Part shown: piece after piece, positions 36,767 to 45,145 of the stretch
Position numbering within the stretch: the stretch's first letter is position 1
How the letters are laid out: each line of letters starts with the position of its first letter
Assembly (NCBI RefSeq): GCF_040732315.1
Contig: NZ_CP160388.1
Span: 1,090,501 to 1,154,500, forward strand
From: Oryzisolibacter sp. LB2S
GTDB taxonomy: Bacteria; Pseudomonadota; Gammaproteobacteria; Burkholderiales; Burkholderiaceae_C
DNA: 64,000 bases
Reading direction: 5' to 3'
Made by a program: the position numbers and the translations under genes
The notes under the pieces: model-generated
Told to the model about the DNA's origin: nothing
Database searches by the model: none
What the model saw: only the letters and a program-made list of their open reading frames with translations

Positions 36767-36790
36767 GCCGGCGCCGCTCAAGGCGCCGGC
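36767..36790. terminator. GC-rich hairpin between macrodomain gene and nth
   Basis: GCCGGCGCC (36767-36775) pairs perfectly with GGCGCCGGC (36782-36790) around a six-base loop that contains the nth stop codon. It could serve both convergent genes, but there is no T-tract. Confidence 0.4.
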
Positions 36791-37416
36791 GTCTTGGGCT
36801 CGTAGTCGCAATAGGGCGCCACAGCGCATTCCCAGCAGCGTGGCTTGCGCGCCTGGCAGACATAGCGGCCCAGCAGGATCAGCCAGTGGTGCGCGTCCAC
36901 CAGGTACTGCTGCGGCACGCGTTCGAGCAGGCGCTGCTCCACCTCCAGCGGGTTCCTGCCCGGCGCCAGGCCCGTGCGGTTGGACACGCGAAAGATATGC
37001 GTGTCCACCGCCATGGTGGGCTGGCCGAAGGCCACGTTGAGCACCACGTTGGCCGTCTTGCGCCCCACGCCGGGCAACTGCTCGAGCGCCTCGCGCGTGC
37101 GCGGCACCTGGCCGCCATGCTGCTCCACCAGGATGCGGCAGGTGGCCAGCAGGTTCTTGGCCTTGGTGCGGTACAGGCCTATGGTCTTGATGTAGCCCTC
37201 CAAGCCCTCCAGGCCCAGGTCGAGGATGGCCTGGGGCGTGTTCGCCACCGGGAACAGCCGGCACGTGGCCTTGTTCACGCCCACGTCGGTGGCCTGGGCC
37301 GAGAGCAGTACCGCGGCCAGCAGCTCGAACACATTGGTGTATTCCAGCTCGGTATTGGGCTGGGGGTTGGCGGCCTTGAGGGTGGCGAAGAAGGCTTCTA
37401 TATCGCGGGGCTTCAT
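36778..37416 (-). CDS. nth: Endonuclease III
   Basis: Bifunctional DNA glycosylase/AP lyase for oxidised pyrimidines (212 aa). The catalytic pair aligns exactly with the E. coli enzyme: K120 in LPGVGRKTANVVL and D138 in AVDTHIFRVSNR. The [4Fe-4S] ligands C187, C194, C197 and C203 (C-x6-C-x2-C-x5-C) are intact. The ATG at 37416 gives MKPRDIEAFFATLKA; the same frame stays open for 1.3 kb upstream, but that stretch is antisense to the aminotransferase gene. Divergent from that gene with an 84-bp gap. Confidence 0.97.
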   Translation of the reverse strand: MKPRDIEAFFATLKAANPQPNTELEYTNVFELLAAVLLSAQATDVGVNKATCRLFPVANTPQAILDLGLEGLEGYIKTIGLYRTKAKNLLATCRILVEQHGGQVPRTREALEQLPGVGRKTANVVLNVAFGQPTMAVDTHIFRVSNRTGLAPGRNPLEVEQRLLERVPQQYLVDAHHWLILLGRYVCQARKPRCWECAVAPYCDYEPKTPAP

Positions 37417-37500
37417 GGCGGTGATTGTCACCGCGCCGGCGAGGGCGCCGCGATTGGCGACAATGCAGGATTGTTCGCCAACCGCTCTGCCACCCACGCC

Positions 37501-38697
37501 ATGCAATTTGCCGACCGTCTCGACAACGTAGAAACCTCCGCCATCCGCGAGCTGTTCAAGCTGCTGGGCAAGCCCGGCATCATCAGCTTTGCGGGCGGCT
37601 TTCCCGACAGCGCCATGTTCGACGTGGAGGGCATTCGCGAGGCCAGCGCCCGCGCCCTGGCCGAGGAGCCCGGCGCCGCACTGCAATACGGTGCCACCGA
37701 GGGCTACGAGCCGCTGCGCGCGCAGCTCTCGGCCTTCATGTCCGAAAAGGGCGCGCGGGACGTGGCCCCGGGCGAGCTCATCGTCACCACCGGCAGCCAG
37801 CAGGCGCTGGACCTGCTGGGCAAGACCATGATCAGCCCTGGGGACAAGGTGATCGTCGAGGGCCCGACGTTTCTCGCCACCATCCAGTGCTTTCGCCTCT
37901 ATGGCGCCGAGCTCATCAGCGCGCCCATCGACGGCGATGGCGTGAACACGGATGCGCTGGAGCGGCTCATCGCCGAGCACCGGCCCAAGCTTGTGTACCT
38001 GATTCCCACCTTCGGCAACCCCAGTGGCGCCACGCTGAGTCTGGCGCGGCGCAAGAAGGTGCTGGAGCTGGCCGTCAAGTACCAGACGCTTGTCGTCGAG
38101 GACGATCCCTATGGCGACCTGTACTTTGGCGAGGCCCCGCCGCCCAGCCTGCTGGCGCTGTCGCACGAGGTGGCGGGCAGCCGCGCGCTGCTGGCGCATT
38201 GCGGCAGTCTGAGCAAGGTGCTCTCGCCCGGCCTGCGCGTGGGCTGGCTCATCGCCGCGCCCGAGCTCCTGGCCAAGGCCACCATGTGCAAGCAGTTCAG
38301 TGATGCCCACACCAGCACCTTTGCCCAGGCCACGGCGGCGCAATACCTCAAGGCCGGGCGCATGCCGGCCACGCTGGCCCATGTGCGCGCCGTGTACGCC
38401 GAGCGCGCCCAGGCCATGGGCGATGCGCTGCGCGCCGAACTGGGCGCGGCCGTGGACTTCGTCCAGCCACGCGGCGGCCTGTTCGTGTGGGCGCGCCTCA
38501 CGGGTGCGGGCGGCGTGCTGGCCGACGGCAATGTGCTCGCCAAGCGCGCCATCGACCAGGGCGTGGCCTTTGTGCCGGGCGCGCCGTTCTTCTGCGCCCA
38601 GCCCGACCCGGCCACGCTGCGCCTGTCGTTCGCCACGGCCGATGTGGCGAAGATTCGCGAGGGCGTGGCGCGCCTGGGCGCTGCGCTGCGGGGCTGA
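37501..38697 (+). CDS. PLP-dependent aminotransferase (2-aminoadipate/MocR-like class I)
   Basis: Fold-type I aminotransferase (398 aa), without the GntR DNA-binding domain of MocR regulators. Seen: PGIISFAGGFPDSAMF near residue 24, YGATEGYEPLRAQL, VEGPTFLATIQ, PTFGNPSGATLS, EDDPYGDLYF and the PLP lysine in CGSLSKVLSPGLRVGW near 239. Relatives include 2-aminoadipate transaminase LysN and aromatic/branched-chain aminotransferases; substrate is uncertain. The ATG at 37501 is taken because it starts the conserved region; the frame upstream overlaps nth. slyX follows after 14 bp. Confidence 0.92.
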   Translation: MQFADRLDNVETSAIRELFKLLGKPGIISFAGGFPDSAMFDVEGIREASARALAEEPGAALQYGATEGYEPLRAQLSAFMSEKGARDVAPGELIVTTGSQQALDLLGKTMISPGDKVIVEGPTFLATIQCFRLYGAELISAPIDGDGVNTDALERLIAEHRPKLVYLIPTFGNPSGATLSLARRKKVLELAVKYQTLVVEDDPYGDLYFGEAPPPSLLALSHEVAGSRALLAHCGSLSKVLSPGLRVGWLIAAPELLAKATMCKQFSDAHTSTFAQATAAQYLKAGRMPATLAHVRAVYAERAQAMGDALRAELGAAVDFVQPRGGLFVWARLTGAGGVLADGNVLAKRAIDQGVAFVPGAPFFCAQPDPATLRLSFATADVAKIREGVARLGAALRG

Positions 38698-38711
38698 CGG
38701 AGGCTGACGCC

Positions 38712-38930
38712 ATGGACGACGCACGGCAGAGGCTGGAAGAGCGCCTCGAGGCGCTGGAGGTCAAGGTGGCCTTCACCGAGGACATGCTCGACCAGCTCAA
38801 CCTGACCATCTACCGCCAGCAGCAACAGATCGAGCAGCTCGTGCGCGAAGTGGTGCAGCTGCGCCAGCAGCAGCCCGAGGGTGGAGCGGCAGTGCGCAGC
38901 CTGCGCGACGAGCTGCCGCCGCATTATTGA
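38712..38930 (+). CDS. slyX: SlyX-family protein
   Basis: Small protein of 72 aa that is almost entirely a coiled coil: MDDARQRLEERLEALEVKVA, then LDQLNLTIYRQQQQIEQLVR and a Leu/Gln-rich second helix, ending in PPHY, the conserved SlyX C-terminus. Function of SlyX is unknown. It is 14 bp after the aminotransferase gene and 30 bp before gltS. Confidence 0.9.
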   Translation: MDDARQRLEERLEALEVKVAFTEDMLDQLNLTIYRQQQQIEQLVREVVQLRQQQPEGGAAVRSLRDELPPHY

Positions 38931-38960
38931 AGCTCGTGCGGCAACAGAAGAGGAGTGAAC

Positions 38961-40253
38961 ATGCAACCCGTGGTACTTGATGGCTACTACACCTTGATCG
39001 TCGCCACGATCGTGCTCATCGTTGGCCGGTATTTGGTTCAGAAGGTCAAGCTTCTCAACGATTTCAACATCCCCGAGCCGGTGGTCGGCGGGCTTGTGGC
39101 AGCGGTTTTGCTGACCATTGCCCATGCCATGTTCGGCTTTGTCATCAGCATCTACGGCAGCCTGCAAACCGCCATGATGCTGATGTTTTTCTCCTCCATT
39201 GGCCTGGGTGCCGATTTCAGCAAGCTCAAGGCAGGTGGCAAACCCCTGGTGGTACTGACCATCGTGGTGGGTATTTTCATTCTGGTGCAGAACATCACCG
39301 GTATCACGGTGGCAACCCTGTTTGGCATGCACCCGCTGACCGGGCTGGTGACGGGCTCCATCACGCTGACCGGCGGGCATGGCACCGCCGCAGGCTGGGG
39401 GCCACGGCTTGAAGAAATCGGCGTTACCGGCGCAACGACGCTGGGCATTGCCTGCGCCACGTTTGGTTTGGTCATTGGCGGCTTGTTGGGCGGGCCAGTG
39501 GCCCGGCGCTTGATCGCCAAGCACCATCTGACCAACACGCGTCACACCTCCTCGGGTGCGACCCCGGACAAGCAGGCACTGGATGCCACCGGGGCCGAGC
39601 CTGCGCTCAACGAGGATGGCTACATCGATGTCGCCCAGTATCCATTCGAGAACCCGGAGCAAGTGCGCCTCATCACCGCACAGTCCGCGCTGGAGACCTT
39701 GAGCCTGTTCGCCGTCTGCCTGGCCGTCTCGTCCTATATCTCCACCTTCTTCTCGACCAACTTCCCCAACGCGCCCATCACCATTCCGACCTTCGTCTGG
39801 GCCTTGGCAACGGGTGTGGTGGTGCGCAATCTGGTCACGCCCCTGTTCAACTTCAACGTGTTCGACCGCTGCGTTGACGTGATCGGCAACGTCGCGCTGT
39901 CGCTATTTCTGGCCATGGCGCTGCTGTCGCTCAAGTTGTGGGAACTGGTGGATCTGGCGATTCCGTTGCTGGCGATTCTTGCCGTGCAAACCGTTGTGAT
40001 GGCGGTGTTCGCCAGCGTGGCGACCTTCCGCGCCATGGGCAAGGACTACGATGCCGCCGTTGTCGCCGCGGGCCACTGTGGCTTCGGCATGGGCGCCACG
40101 CCCACGGCGGTGGCGAACATGCAGGCCATCACCTCCAAATACGGCGCTTCGCACAAGGCGTTTCTCATCATCCCGCTGGTTGGCGCATTCTTTGTCGACA
40201 TCATCAACGCCACGGTGCTGTCGATCTTCACCTCCCTGCCGTTCCTGCGCTGA
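38961..40253 (+). CDS. gltS: Sodium/glutamate symporter (ESS family)
   Basis: Inner-membrane Na+:glutamate symporter of 430 aa with about ten to twelve membrane segments. ESS family features include LLNDFNIPEPVVGGLVAAVL near residue 33, FFSSIGLGADFSKLK, TGSITLTGGHGTAAGWG near 130 and, in the second half, AGHCGFGMGATPTAVANMQA, the inverted-repeat counterpart. AGAGGAG just before the ATG at 38961 decides the start (a GTG two codons earlier overlaps the ribosome site). The central loop (about residues 180-225) is hydrophilic. Codon choice is slightly less GC-biased than in the neighbours. Confidence 0.95.
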   Translation: MQPVVLDGYYTLIVATIVLIVGRYLVQKVKLLNDFNIPEPVVGGLVAAVLLTIAHAMFGFVISIYGSLQTAMMLMFFSSIGLGADFSKLKAGGKPLVVLTIVVGIFILVQNITGITVATLFGMHPLTGLVTGSITLTGGHGTAAGWGPRLEEIGVTGATTLGIACATFGLVIGGLLGGPVARRLIAKHHLTNTRHTSSGATPDKQALDATGAEPALNEDGYIDVAQYPFENPEQVRLITAQSALETLSLFAVCLAVSSYISTFFSTNFPNAPITIPTFVWALATGVVVRNLVTPLFNFNVFDRCVDVIGNVALSLFLAMALLSLKLWELVDLAIPLLAILAVQTVVMAVFASVATFRAMGKDYDAAVVAAGHCGFGMGATPTAVANMQAITSKYGASHKAFLIIPLVGAFFVDIINATVLSIFTSLPFLR

Positions 40254-40330
40254 GCCAGAACGATGTCGCATCGCCGGCCCGGGCGCTGCTTGAGGCATAT
40301 CGAAAATCAGGTAAAAAAATCCATTGAAAC

Positions 40331-40364
40331 GCCTGTCAGCAAAGCGCAGGCAGCTCTTTTTTTT
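40331..40364 (+). terminator. Possible terminator after gltS
   Basis: A short inverted repeat GCCTG / CAGGC is followed, after five bases, by eight T (40357-40364). The T-run is convincing, the stem is weak. The segment GCAGGCAGCTCTTTTT also loosely resembles the dispersed repeat. Confidence 0.45.
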
Positions 40365-40461
40365 GTAGTAATGTAGCGCCCGTGCATCCGTCCACGCCCT
40401 GACTTGCCGATCCGGCCTATCCGCTGCAGGCAGCGCAGGGCCTAGCCACAGAAGTTCCCGC

Positions 40462-40902
40462 ATGTATCCCTACATCTTTGCCCTGCATGTGCTGGCCGCC
40501 ACCGTCTGGACCGGTGGCCATCTGGTGCTGGCCCTCACCGTGCTGCCGCGCGCGTTGCGCGCGCGCAATCCCCAGGTGCTGCTGGACTTCGAGCAGGGCT
40601 ACGAAAGAATCGGCATGCCGGCGCTGGCGTTTCAGGTGGCCTCCGGCCTGTGGATGGCGCTGCAGCTCGTGCCCGACTGGGTGCGCTGGTTCAACCCCGA
40701 TTCGGCGCTGGAGACGGCCGTGGCCGCCAAGCTGCTGCTGCTGGCCGGCACGGCGCTGGTGGCCGCGCATGCGCGTCTGCGCGTGATCCCGCGCCTGAGC
40801 GCCGCCACGCTGCCGCTCATGGCCTGGCATGTGGCGGCCGTCACGCTGCTGTCGGTGGGCTTTGTGCTCACGGGCATCAGCTTCCGCTACGGCGGGCTGT
40901 GA
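40462..40902 (+). CDS. CopD-like four-helix membrane protein
   Basis: Integral membrane protein of 146 aa with four predicted hydrophobic helices. The first reads YIFALHVLAATVWTGGHLVL, with two His that recall the CopD-family and other small heme/copper-binding four-helix proteins; another His sits in LMAWHVAAVTLL in the last helix. Copper resistance cannot be inferred from this alone. The start at 40462 begins after an untranslated 208-bp gap from gltS. The DUF3820 gene follows after 13 bp and the NO-stress genes lie just beyond. Confidence 0.8.
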   Translation: MYPYIFALHVLAATVWTGGHLVLALTVLPRALRARNPQVLLDFEQGYERIGMPALAFQVASGLWMALQLVPDWVRWFNPDSALETAVAAKLLLLAGTALVAAHARLRVIPRLSAATLPLMAWHVAAVTLLSVGFVLTGISFRYGGL

Positions 40903-40915
40903 GGGGAGGGTGGCA

Positions 40916-41155
40916 ATGGAGATCGCGGGCTGCACGCCCGAGCGGCTGGCGCTGCTGTTCACGCGCGAGATGCCGTTCGGCAAGCACCGCGGCACGGTGA
41001 TTGCCGAGCTGCCGGCCAACTACCTGCACTGGTTTGCGCGCGAGGGCTTTCCGCGCGGCGAGATCGGGCAGCTTCTTGCGCTGATGTACGAGATAGACCT
41101 CAACGGCCTGCGCGACCTGCTCGCGCCGCTGCGCAGGTCGGTTCAGCCGAAATAG
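40916..41155 (+). CDS. DUF3820 family small protein
   Basis: Small cytoplasmic protein of 79 aa. MPFGKHRGTVIAELPANYLH followed by WFAREGFPRGEIGQLLALMY is the DUF3820 signature, annotated in places as a putative quorum-sensing-regulated virulence factor; its function is unknown. The ATG at 40916 has AGGGGAGGG shortly upstream. The 3' end overlaps the convergent truncated-globin gene by 13 bp. Confidence 0.88.
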   Translation: MEIAGCTPERLALLFTREMPFGKHRGTVIAELPANYLHWFAREGFPRGEIGQLLALMYEIDLNGLRDLLAPLRRSVQPK

Positions 41156-41520
41156 CCGCGAAACAGGTTGCGCGCAATGCCGCGCGCCGCCTGCTGCAGC
41201 TCGCGCGCCACCTCGGGCTCGAACAGCGCATCGGTCTGCCGGCCCCAAAGGCGCAGCCAGATGGCGAAATGCTCGGGCTCCACGCCATCGACGGCCATGT
41301 GCTTGCCGAACACGTCGCCTTTGAAGCTGCGCGCGCCCAGCATCACCGTGCTCCAGAAGTCCACCATGCGCGCCAGATGAGCGTCCCAGTGCGGCTCTAT
41401 GACGCGGTCGAACAGGGGGCCGAGCTGGGCGTCGGCGCGCACGTCGGCGTAGAAGCCATGCACCAGCGCGGTGATGCCCGCCACATCGAGCGGGCGTTTG
41501 GTCTGTGTTGCCGTGTCCAT
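41143..41520 (-). CDS. Group III truncated hemoglobin
   Basis: Heme protein of 125 aa of the group III truncated globins (Ctb-like), usually linked with nitric-oxide or oxygen handling. Seen: ITALVHGFYADVRADAQLGPLF, WDAHLARMVDFWSTVMLG, the proximal His in FGKHMAVDG, and WLRLWGRQTDALF. It is 2 bp after the ytfE stop on the same strand, so the two form an operon opposite nsrR, supporting an NO-detoxification role. Its end overlaps the DUF3820 gene on the other strand. Confidence 0.92.
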   Translation of the reverse strand: MDTATQTKRPLDVAGITALVHGFYADVRADAQLGPLFDRVIEPHWDAHLARMVDFWSTVMLGARSFKGDVFGKHMAVDGVEPEHFAIWLRLWGRQTDALFEPEVARELQQAARGIARNLFRGYFG

Positions 41521-41522
41521 GC

Positions 41523-42221
41523 TCAGCTGCAGCCGCAGCCCGAGCCGCAGCCGGCCTGCTCGGTCCTGGCCTCGAACTGCGGGAACAGTACGTTGTTCTC
41601 GAGGTGGATGTGGTTGATCAGGTCGTCATTGAGCTGCGCCAGGCCCGAGTACAGCGCGCGCCAGGTGTTGCAGGCCTCGGCCGGGGGCGTGATGTCGTTG
41701 GTCAGCCGGGCGATGTGTTCCAGGGCCTCGCCATGGTCGGTGTGCTCGTGGCGCATCATGGCGATGGGCTGGCTCACGAAGCTGTTGCCGCCGGCGCGCA
41801 GCATGGGGAAGAGCACGGCCTCTTCCTTGTGCATGTGCAGGGTCAGCTCCTGCTCCATGGCCTCGAGCGCGTCGGCCAGCCCACGCGGGGTGTGGGGGTT
41901 CTCGCGGTGCACGGCCTCCACACGGCGTGCCATGCGGATCAGCTCGGGCAGCTGGGCGCGGTGCACCTCGTGGTAGCGGGCGACGATGTGGTCGATGAGC
42001 TCGGAGGGCGTGCCCGTGTCGGGCAGCTCGCTCGGGCGCTGCAGCGCCGACAGCTCGTCGACCACGGCCTGCAGGTCCAGGCCCTTGTCGCCGGCGGCCT
42101 GCTCCAGGCTGATATGGCCGCCGCAGCAGAAATCAAGCTTCAGGCGGCGAAACACCGCGGTCGCGCCGGGCAGTTGCACGGCGATCTGGCCAATGGCCTG
42201 GCTGGAATCGATGAGGCTCAT
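41523..42221 (-). CDS. ytfE: Iron-sulfur cluster repair di-iron protein YtfE/ScdA (RIC)
   Basis: Repair protein for nitrosatively or oxidatively damaged Fe-S clusters (232 aa). The N-terminal ScdA-type domain has LDFCCGGH (C32, C33, H36); the hemerythrin-like domain supplies the di-iron ligands in HMHKEE, MRHEHTDHGEAL and HIHLENNVLFP. The C-terminal tail is Cys-rich (GCGSGCGCS), which is unusual and could bind metal. Divergent from nsrR; the 90-bp gap should hold an NsrR-controlled promoter. Forms an operon with the truncated globin. Confidence 0.95.
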   Translation of the reverse strand: MSLIDSSQAIGQIAVQLPGATAVFRRLKLDFCCGGHISLEQAAGDKGLDLQAVVDELSALQRPSELPDTGTPSELIDHIVARYHEVHRAQLPELIRMARRVEAVHRENPHTPRGLADALEAMEQELTLHMHKEEAVLFPMLRAGGNSFVSQPIAMMRHEHTDHGEALEHIARLTNDITPPAEACNTWRALYSGLAQLNDDLINHIHLENNVLFPQFEARTEQAGCGSGCGCS

Positions 42222-42250
42222 AGTCGGGTATTTAAAGGTTCATGTGGTTT

Positions 42251-42263
42251 GAATATTTTATTC
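42251..42263. promoter_or_regulatory. AT-rich ytfE/nsrR control region with GAATA-TTT-TATTC palindrome
   Basis: The 42222-42311 gap is much more AT-rich than its surroundings. It holds a perfect 5-3-5 palindrome at 42251-42263 flanked by TTTAAA-like stretches, and TGCATCTT at 42282-42289, which equals one half-site of the enterobacterial NsrR consensus. Either could be an NsrR operator controlling both divergent transcripts. Confidence 0.4.
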
Positions 42264-42311
42264 TTTAAACTTCATCGGGTGTGCATCTTTTGCAATGGAC
42301 GGCTATCTCCC

Positions 42312-42803
42312 ATGCGACTGACCCAGTGGACCGACTACGCGCTGCGCGTGCTGATGTACTGCGCGGCCTGCCAGGATCGCGAGCAGCCCGTGACCATCAG
42401 CGAGGTGGCCGAGGCGCATGCCATCTCGCGCAGCCATCTGACCAAGATCGTGCAGCAGCTTGCCGCCCAGGGGCTGCTGGACACCACGCGCGGGCGCGGT
42501 GGCGGCATGCGCCTGATGCGGCCTGCCAATGAGATCAATGTGGGCGCCATCGTGCGCATGACCGAGACCGACTTCGACATGGTCGAGTGCTTCAACCCCG
42601 AGTTGAACCAGTGCCGCATGAGCAGCCATTGCCGCCTGCAGGGCGTGCTGGCCGACGCCACGCGCGCCTACCTGGCGGTGCTGGACGCACTGAGCGTGGC
42701 CGATCTCGTGGCCCCGCTGCCCGCCGCAGCACAAGCGGGCAGGGCGGCGGTCCAGCCCGTGCGCTGGGTGCCGGGCCTGCCGCAGGTTCTGCGCGGCTTC
42801 TAA
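42312..42803 (+). CDS. nsrR: Rrf2-family NO-sensing repressor NsrR
   Basis: Fe-S transcription repressor (163 aa) released from DNA by nitric oxide. The N-terminal winged helix MRLTQWTDYALRVLMYCA with EVAEAHAISRSHLTKIVQQL is typical; TTRGRGGGMRL follows in the wing. Three cysteines C93, C101 and C107 (ECFNPELNQCRMSSHC) are placed as the cluster ligands. The C-terminal tail (about 130-163) is Ala/Pro-rich and extends past the usual end. Divergent from ytfE, its expected target; no other predicted NsrR target with a site was checked in the window. Confidence 0.94.
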   Translation: MRLTQWTDYALRVLMYCAACQDREQPVTISEVAEAHAISRSHLTKIVQQLAAQGLLDTTRGRGGGMRLMRPANEINVGAIVRMTETDFDMVECFNPELNQCRMSSHCRLQGVLADATRAYLAVLDALSVADLVAPLPAAAQAGRAAVQPVRWVPGLPQVLRGF

Positions 42804-43133
42804 CAAAATCGGCCATTAGTGCCCGCCGGTAAAGCCCGAGAAGCTATTTATTATGTAGCGACATCGGGGCTGATCCACTGCCGTGGGGCTGCCACGCATT
42901 GTGCAAGACGCTCCAACAGGCGGCCATTCCCTCGCCGCGGCACAGGCGCTCGCCGGTGGGTGTGGCAGGGAACCTCCGGCGGGTGATGATGATCTCTCGG
43001 GGCACGGGGTGTGGTGGGGCTTGCGCCGCTATCCAAAGTCGGAACAAGGTGCTACAACGATCCCGAACGAGTGATCAAGCCATGCAACTTTGCGGCACTG
43101 TTGGCTCCGGGGGTGCCGCCACAGGAGGGCCAT
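42804..43133 (+). other. 330-bp gap between nsrR and prkA
   Basis: No convincing gene is present. Frames open into it from prkA, but ribosome site and homology place prkA at 43134. The first 50 bases include an AT-richer patch (AAGCTATTTATTATG, 42840-42854). The rest is GC-rich with GGAAC at 42970-42974 and GGAACAAGG at 43040-43048, which could be parts of extracytoplasmic-stress or general-stress promoters for the prkA operon; neither has a clear partner element. Confidence 0.4.
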
Positions 43134-45056
43134 ATGGACGCCATCAGCAACTACGCAGCACGCTATGTTCGCCTGCGCGAGGAGGAGATGTCGATCGACG
43201 AATACCTCGCCCTGTGCCAGCGTGATCCCATGGCCTATGGCAGCGCCGCGCAGCGCATGCTGGCCGCCATCGGCGAGCCCGAGATGGTGGACACGCGCAA
43301 CGACCCGCGCCTGTCGCGCCTGTTCGCCAACAAGGTGATCCGCCGCTACCCGGCGTTTGCCGAGTTCTACGGCATGGAGGACGCCATCGAGCAGGTGGTG
43401 AGCTTCTTCCGCCACGCCGCGCAGGGGCTGGAGGAGCGCAAGCAGATCCTGTATCTGCTGGGCCCGGTGGGCGGTGGCAAGAGCTCGATCGCCGAGCGCC
43501 TCAAATACCTCATGCAGAAGGTGCCGTTCTATGCGCTCAAGGGCTCGCCCGTGAACGAGTCGCCGCTGGGCCTGTTCGACGTGGCCGAGGACGGCCCGGT
43601 GCTCGAGGAGCAGTACGGCATTCCGCGCCGCTACCTGCAGCATGTGCTCTCGCCCTGGGCCGTCAAGCGCCTGGAGGAATACGGCGGCGACATCCGCCAG
43701 TTCCGCGTGGTCAAGCGCTACCCGAGCATCCTCAAGCAGATCGCCATCGCCAAGACCGAGCCGGGTGACGAGAACAACCAGGACATATCGAGCCTGGTGG
43801 GCAAGGTGGACATACGCAAGCTCGAGAACTTTGCCCAGGACGACACCGACGCCTACAGCTACTCGGGCGGCCTGTGCCTGGCCAATCAGGGCCTGCTTGA
43901 GTTCGTCGAGATGTTCAAGGCGCCCATCAAGGTGCTGCACCCCTTGCTAACGGCCACGCAGGAGGGCAACTACAAGGGTACGGAGGGCTTTGGCGCGATT
44001 CCGTTCGACGGGCTGGTGCTCGCGCACAGCAACGAGAGCGAGTGGAAGGCGTTTCGCAACAACCGCAACAACGAGGCTTTTCTCGACCGCATCTACATCG
44101 TCAAGGTGCCGTACTGCCTGCGCGTGTCCGAGGAGATCAGGATCTACGAAAAGCTCATCCGCGAATCCTCGCTCGCCAACGCCGTGTGCGCGCCGGGCAC
44201 GCTGCGCATGATGGCGCAGTTCTCCGTGCTCACGCGCCTGAAGGAGCCGGAGAACTCCAGCATCTTCAGCAAGATGCAGGTCTACGACGGCGAGAGCCTC
44301 AAGGACACCGACCCGCGTGCCAAGAGTTTCCAAGAGTACCGCGACTATGCGGGCGTGGACGAGGGCATGAGCGGCATTTCCACGCGCTTTGCGTTCAAGA
44401 TCCTGTCCAAGGTCTTCAACTACGACAGCACCGAGGTGGCGGCCAACCCCGTGCACCTGATGTATGTGCTCGAGCAGCAAATCGAGCGCGAGCAGTTCCC
44501 GGCCGAGCTCGAGACCAAGTACACCGGCTTCATCAAGGAATACCTCTCGCCGCGCTATGCCGAGTTCATCGGCAAGGAGATCCAGACCGCCTACCTCGAG
44601 AGCTACAGCGAGTACGGCCAGAACATCTTCGACCGCTACGTGACCTATGCCGACTACTGGATACAGGACAGCGAGTACCGCGATACCGACACCGGCGAGG
44701 TGTTCGACCGCAATGCGCTGAACGCCGAGCTCGAGAAGATAGAAAAGCCCGCGGGCATCGCCAACCCCAAGGACTTTCGCAACGAGATCGTCAACTTCGT
44801 GCTGCGCGCGCGCGCCAACAACCAGGGCAAGAACCCGAGCTGGACGAGCTACGAGAAGCTGCGCCTGGTGATCGAGAAGAAGATGTTCTCCAACACCGAG
44901 GAGCTCCTGCCCGTCATCAGCTTCAACGCCAAGGCCAGCGCCGAGGATGCGCGCAAGCACGAGGACTTCGTCACCCGCATGGTGGCCAAGGGCTACACCT
45001 CCAAGCAGGTGCGCCTCTTGTGCGAGTGGTATCTACGCGTGCGCAAGAGCAGTTGA
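43134..45056 (+). CDS. prkA: PrkA family serine protein kinase (YeaG)
   Basis: Cytoplasmic AAA-domain serine kinase/protease-like protein of 640 aa, the standard PrkA/YeaG length. The ATP site is LLGPVGGGKSSIAERL near residue 105; KGSPVNESPLGLF, GIPRRYLQHVLSPWAVKRL and PLLTATQEGNYKGTE are characteristic. CAGGAGGG at 43121-43128 supports the ATG at 43134, giving MDAISNYAARYVRLREEE. It heads the prkA-yeaH-spoVR group, known elsewhere as a sporulation-like or starvation/stress operon in non-sporulating bacteria. A repeat copy lies between it and yeaH. Confidence 0.96.
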   Translation: MDAISNYAARYVRLREEEMSIDEYLALCQRDPMAYGSAAQRMLAAIGEPEMVDTRNDPRLSRLFANKVIRRYPAFAEFYGMEDAIEQVVSFFRHAAQGLEERKQILYLLGPVGGGKSSIAERLKYLMQKVPFYALKGSPVNESPLGLFDVAEDGPVLEEQYGIPRRYLQHVLSPWAVKRLEEYGGDIRQFRVVKRYPSILKQIAIAKTEPGDENNQDISSLVGKVDIRKLENFAQDDTDAYSYSGGLCLANQGLLEFVEMFKAPIKVLHPLLTATQEGNYKGTEGFGAIPFDGLVLAHSNESEWKAFRNNRNNEAFLDRIYIVKVPYCLRVSEEIRIYEKLIRESSLANAVCAPGTLRMMAQFSVLTRLKEPENSSIFSKMQVYDGESLKDTDPRAKSFQEYRDYAGVDEGMSGISTRFAFKILSKVFNYDSTEVAANPVHLMYVLEQQIEREQFPAELETKYTGFIKEYLSPRYAEFIGKEIQTAYLESYSEYGQNIFDRYVTYADYWIQDSEYRDTDTGEVFDRNALNAELEKIEKPAGIANPKDFRNEIVNFVLRARANNQGKNPSWTSYEKLRLVIEKKMFSNTEELLPVISFNAKASAEDARKHEDFVTRMVAKGYTSKQVRLLCEWYLRVRKSS

Positions 45057-45057
45057 A

Positions 45058-45115
45058 TACTGCAATATTGATAGCTGGTTGCGCTTTTCTGTAGGGCGCT
45101 GCAGCCTGTTTTGAC
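45058..45115 (+). repeat. Interspersed GATAGCTG repeat, copy between prkA and yeaH
   Basis: Forward copy starting one base after the prkA stop: TACTGCAATATTGATAGCTG, then TGCGCTTTTCTGTAGGGCGC and GCAGCCTGTTTTGAC. Its first 20 bases equal those of the copy at lolA (57421). Confidence 0.9.
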
Positions 45116-45145
45116 GCCAAGCCCAACCTCACCCAGGGAGCACAG

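Noticed and set aside
36778-38724. Fusion of nth with an upstream 400-residue region
   Set aside because: The extra part is antisense to the aminotransferase gene; nth begins with its conserved N-terminus at 37416.
40323-40364. Thirteenth copy of the GATAGCTG repeat after gltS
   Set aside because: It has GGCAGCTC plus a T-run but lacks the rest of the pattern; better treated as a weak terminator.
42960-43030. Sigma-54 promoter (GGCAC...TTGC) upstream of prkA
   Set aside because: The two elements are about 14 bp apart, far from the fixed -24/-12 spacing.
43011-43133. N-terminal extension of PrkA
   Set aside because: The family begins at MDAISNYAARY and a strong ribosome site sits directly before 43134.
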